From assembly GCA_030407315.1 (NCBI GenBank), contig JALQPE010002428.1:26718-90717 (forward strand): a stretch of 64,000 nucleotides of DNA. The letters run 5' to 3'. Position 1 is the first letter of the stretch. Each line of letters begins with the position of its first letter. The notes beneath the pieces were generated by a model. The model saw only the letters and a list, made by a program, of their open reading frames with translations. It had not been told where the DNA came from and made no database searches. The position numbers were made by a program, and so were the translations under genes. The stretch is from Asparagopsis taxiformis. Its lineage: Eukaryota; Rhodophyta; Florideophyceae; Bonnemaisoniales; Bonnemaisoniaceae. This document shows, piece by piece, positions 60,930-64,000 of the stretch.

Positions 60930-62152
60930 TAGAAAGTATTACCCTAGGCATCAGATTTTACTACATTCCCGTTCTGCCCGAGTCAGTACCGCCAGGCACT
61001 ACAATTTACTGGTTCAGTATAGACTTCCCGGCAGTAAATTGTACTGTCTCAAGTACTAGTTCCTGGTAGTGAAATGTACTGCCATAGGTAGTACTTCCAG
61101 GTAGTACACTGCACTGGCACAGGCAGTAAGTGGTACTGTCCTATGCCCCTGCCGAGGACAACGTTATCACACAGTACTTTACACTGATTTGGACAGCTCT
61201 AGAATACGTCAAAATCTACTACTTTTTGTAGTGCTGTGGGGCAGCAATTCACATATCCTGGAGCAGTACAGCGTGGCAGTGATTTACACATACGCAAGTA
61301 GTAGAGCACGGCAGCACTTTCCACCACGGCAAGTAGCATGGTACGGTAGCACTTTTCGTATCATAAAGCAGTACTATCAGGCAGCTTTTTCCAGAGACTA
61401 TCAGCACCTCATTTCATTGCTTTCACACATTTCGTCAGACATCATAATTTACTGTCCCCACTCGCTTCCACAGGCAATAAAATACACTGCCTCGCAGTAT
61501 GTCCGCTGTCATCCTATTACACTACATTACTGTGCTGCCAGAACATATATTTGTCACTACCTGTAAGTACAGAAAAAAGCAGCACCACACAGCAGCAGAA
61601 ATTACTGCATTGTCCAAGAATAGAATCCAGCACATTTCTCTGCCTCTGGAATGACGTGCAGGCAGTATCATACAGTAAATCGGGGCTCTCTCTAAATATA
61701 GTAAAATGTGCTGCCGTCATTCGGGCCTGCAGCCAGCACAGCATGCTGCCGGAAACACTAGCTTCTACTGCCACACTGTGCATCGCACGCCACCAAATAA
61801 TACTGCCGTGGGCCATATTCATGGACAGCATATTTTACTCCCTCCCCGTGCTGCCCAAGTCAGCACAATATACTACTTTATTTTACAGGCCAATGTAGCA
61901 CAAATCACTGCCAGATAGACAATCTAAATCCAGCAACTATCACTGCCTCCCACCACTGCCTCACGTCATACATCCAGGCAGTACTTTCTTCTGCCGTCGG
62001 CAGCACATGGCCACTGCCTCCGGGCAGTGCACTGTACTGCCGGCAAGTAGGGCATTAATTTATTTTTTTACAGTACTAAATTTTACTGCATCAGGCAGTA
62101 AATTTTACTGCCGTACAGTACTGCCCCAGGCCCGATTTCAGACACAGTAGTG
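60930..62152. repeat. Subterminal repeats and terminus of A3
   Basis: More than thirty degenerate GGCAGTA/TACTGCC words in both orientations over 1.2 kb, including a perfect AGTAAATTTTACT near 62095, followed by the CACTAC-type end. The repeats use CTGCC rather than the CTGTC of A1/A2, so transposase and ends may have co-diverged. Confidence 0.8.
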
Positions 62153-64000
62153 GAGCTTCGAGCTCGTCCGTCTTTTCGTTGGCCGTTTTCGTATCGTTGG
62201 GCGGCGGCCCATTCGTGAAGAGTATCGCCTCTAGATTCTCGGCAACGTGAGCCGCAGCGAGCGATACGTCGTCATCGTCCCTCGCGGGGATGTTCGGGTT
62301 ACCATCGTGGTAACTGGGCTCATTAGCCCGTTCATTACGTAAGTACGCGGACTCATCGTAATCCGCGAACTTCCTCGACTCGTGGTCGGAAATAGCCAAC
62401 GTAGGCTTCATCGGAAACCGCACTTTCGGTTTCGCGGCTGACGCGACAGCTGCCGTACGTGCACGGAAGGTCGTTCCTTCGGACGTCGCCAATCGTCTCA
62501 CAACGGTGAGGTCGTTCCTCTCTCGTTCGGGGAGTGACCGGAGTCGTTCCGTCACGGCTGCCCGCGTCGAGGGCAGTAAACCACGCACGTAGTGGTGAAC
62601 GAGGAGTCGATCCGTAAACAGGTAGTTACATGCCCGCGTGGCAGTATCGAGCCTATCAACGTACTGATTCTCGTCCTCGTTAGGATTCTTCGTGATCATC
62701 GTCAGCTTTTCATAGGCCTCCTGCAGCACGTCGTCTTGCAGGTATCGTTTGATCAACGCGTTGATCACGTGAGGCCACGAGAACTTCTTCGTCGGATCAG
62801 TCGTGATCACGCCAGTCGTACACTGGGAATCGTATAACCGTCGGGCGTCCCCGTCGAGGAAGAAGTGCAGCGCACGTACTGCCACTCCCTCGCACACTCC
62901 GAGTGTGCTGAACCTATCACGTATTTGGGCGAGGAATCCGAGCAACGTAATCGGATTCCAGCCGGAGAACGGCTTCAACGTAGGGAAAAGTCCCTCGAGC
63001 TCACGTTTGAGCTTATGTACGCTTTGACTCTCTTTCACGTAGAGATGTTCACGTACATCGTTAAGGCGATACATGCGGTACGACACCACGTTCGCAAATG
63101 GCATCGAGCATTGTCGTGTGCTCTGCTAACGCGTGGCAAGCGGGTCCGAGGGCGTTCCCTGGTAAGCGTACCGCGTCGGCACGTTCGTTTTCGTGGACTC
63201 GCGTGTCCGTCGTGCCGAACGTACCCAGCCACGGAATGTACGTCTCACGTGGCGGGGGAGCTCTCGTATCGAATTGCGCAGCTCGTGCTGCGTCCGCCGA
63301 CCGCGCGTGGTCTGGCGTATCGTTAAACGCAATTGCCTTCGTGGCGTCTCGTCGGGGTTGGCGATAGCTCGTTGCACTGTCCTCCCCCTTCCGTACGTTG
63401 TCGGGGTCGTCGGACCGCGTGTTGAGGGGTATCCTCCCGGGACGGCCGGGGAGGATTGCGAGTTATAGGCGCGCGACCTCTTTCGTAACTCGGATCGCTT
63501 CCGCTCGGCGGAGCGGAACGTCCGGCGACGATTTCGTTAAATACTACGTCAAAACGAGTCGAGTCTTCCCTCCACGGCGGAGAGGCGGTTTCGTAAGCTT
63601 TCGTTTTCCCGTTCGAGGTCGCTGAGCGTTCACGTAACGCAGAAGCCTCGCGCTTCCGAGACTCCGAGTCTCTGCCTTACGGCTTCGTCGGCGGCCGCGT
63701 CGCTCGCCCTTTCGATGTGACCTCGAAGGTCTTCGTACACTACACGTAGTGCCGTGTGGAGTCACGTTCCCTCGTTGAGCTGACCGCGCGTTGCGGGGTC
63801 CATACCCAAGGACTCAAACGGGCTTACCGTAACGTGGTAGCTGGCCGATCGCCTCGATATCCGGCGGGATAGTCGATCGGTCGCGAAGATCGCTTCTGCT
63901 GACAAGGGCCACGTCGGCTTCGGCGTCCGCTGACGTTGACAACGGTTGCCTGGGCGACGTACGCGAATTAGACATAGCGTATTCATAGACGTAGTCTGTA
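62153..64000 (-). pseudogene. gag: Gypsy1-like gag, decayed, interrupted by A3
   Basis: Minus-strand gag copy aligned with 19380-20513 plus 32947-33660. It reads through the point where B2 is inserted in Gypsy1. The capsid part is open from 63104 to 62153, but the N-terminal third is broken into several frames (63986-63762, then shifts near 63700 and 63400). It stops at DELEA where A3 inserted. LTR and later genes are outside the window or lost. Confidence 0.85.

Larger units (their letters stand above)
58884..62152 (-). mobile_element. CACTA element A3 (diverged), right end
   Basis: A diverged relative with the same plan: transposase N-terminal region (minus), a spacer, ACTGCC-type subterminal repeats, and a terminus at 62152 that reads CACTACTGTGTCTGAAATC inward. 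The two termini share CACTAC-GTGT-TGAAA-GGGCCT. It sits in a Gypsy1-like gag and was itself hit by A2. Confidence 0.8.

Overview
The window is eukaryotic nuclear DNA made almost entirely of nested transposable elements; I see no ordinary host gene. It holds chromodomain Ty3/gypsy retrotransposons, CACTA-type DNA transposons, nuclear-localisation-like basic stretches, a SET domain, and long reading frames without obvious introns. The sequence does not fix the species. An intron-poor, transposon-rich alga (for example a florideophyte red alga) would fit, but this is a guess. CpG-containing words are frequent in the retrotransposons, so there is no sign of RIP or of heavy 5-methylcytosine decay. 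|| Layout. 1-928: right end of a large non-coding terminal-inverted-repeat element ('B', copy B1), which interrupts a ParB-like gene. 929-18623: CACTA element copy A1, cut at both ends. It carries a ParB-like/dioxygenase gene (+), a ParB-like gene running into a DNA methyltransferase-SET fusion (-), a second ParB-like/dioxygenase pair (-), a two-frame Tnp2-like transposase (-), and subterminal repeats. 18624-44533: chromovirus Gypsy1 (LTR, gag, pro, pol, an antisense accessory gene, LTR), whose gag is split by a complete 12.4-kb B element (B2, 20514-32892) flanked by a 54-bp target duplication. 44534-56091: chromovirus Gypsy2 on the minus strand, cut in its accessory gene. 56092-58883: right end of CACTA copy A2. 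58884-62152: right end of diverged CACTA copy A3. 62153-64000: a decayed Gypsy1-like gag (-) into which A3 inserted. || How the parts work together. The most striking part is the A1 cargo. ParB/sulfiredoxin-fold domains with a DGxHR signature precede, in at least two genes, a predicted DNA- or chromatin-modifying module: either a beta-class amino-methyltransferase fused to a SET domain, or an HxD...H iron/2-oxoglutarate dioxygenase-like domain. I infer a transposon-borne epigenetic toolkit that writes or erases marks on its own DNA and chromatin. The ParB domain would supply DNA binding, nucleotide hydrolysis or a second modification step. Function and substrate are unproven. || Other recurrent themes. 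Both Gypsy families carry related genes antisense between pol and the 3' LTR. Both use the in-frame heptamer GGGAAAC at the end of gag. Nearly all broken or overlapping reading frames in the window are related by a -1 shift. Element B has a giant internal inverted repeat and repeated exon-like cassettes.
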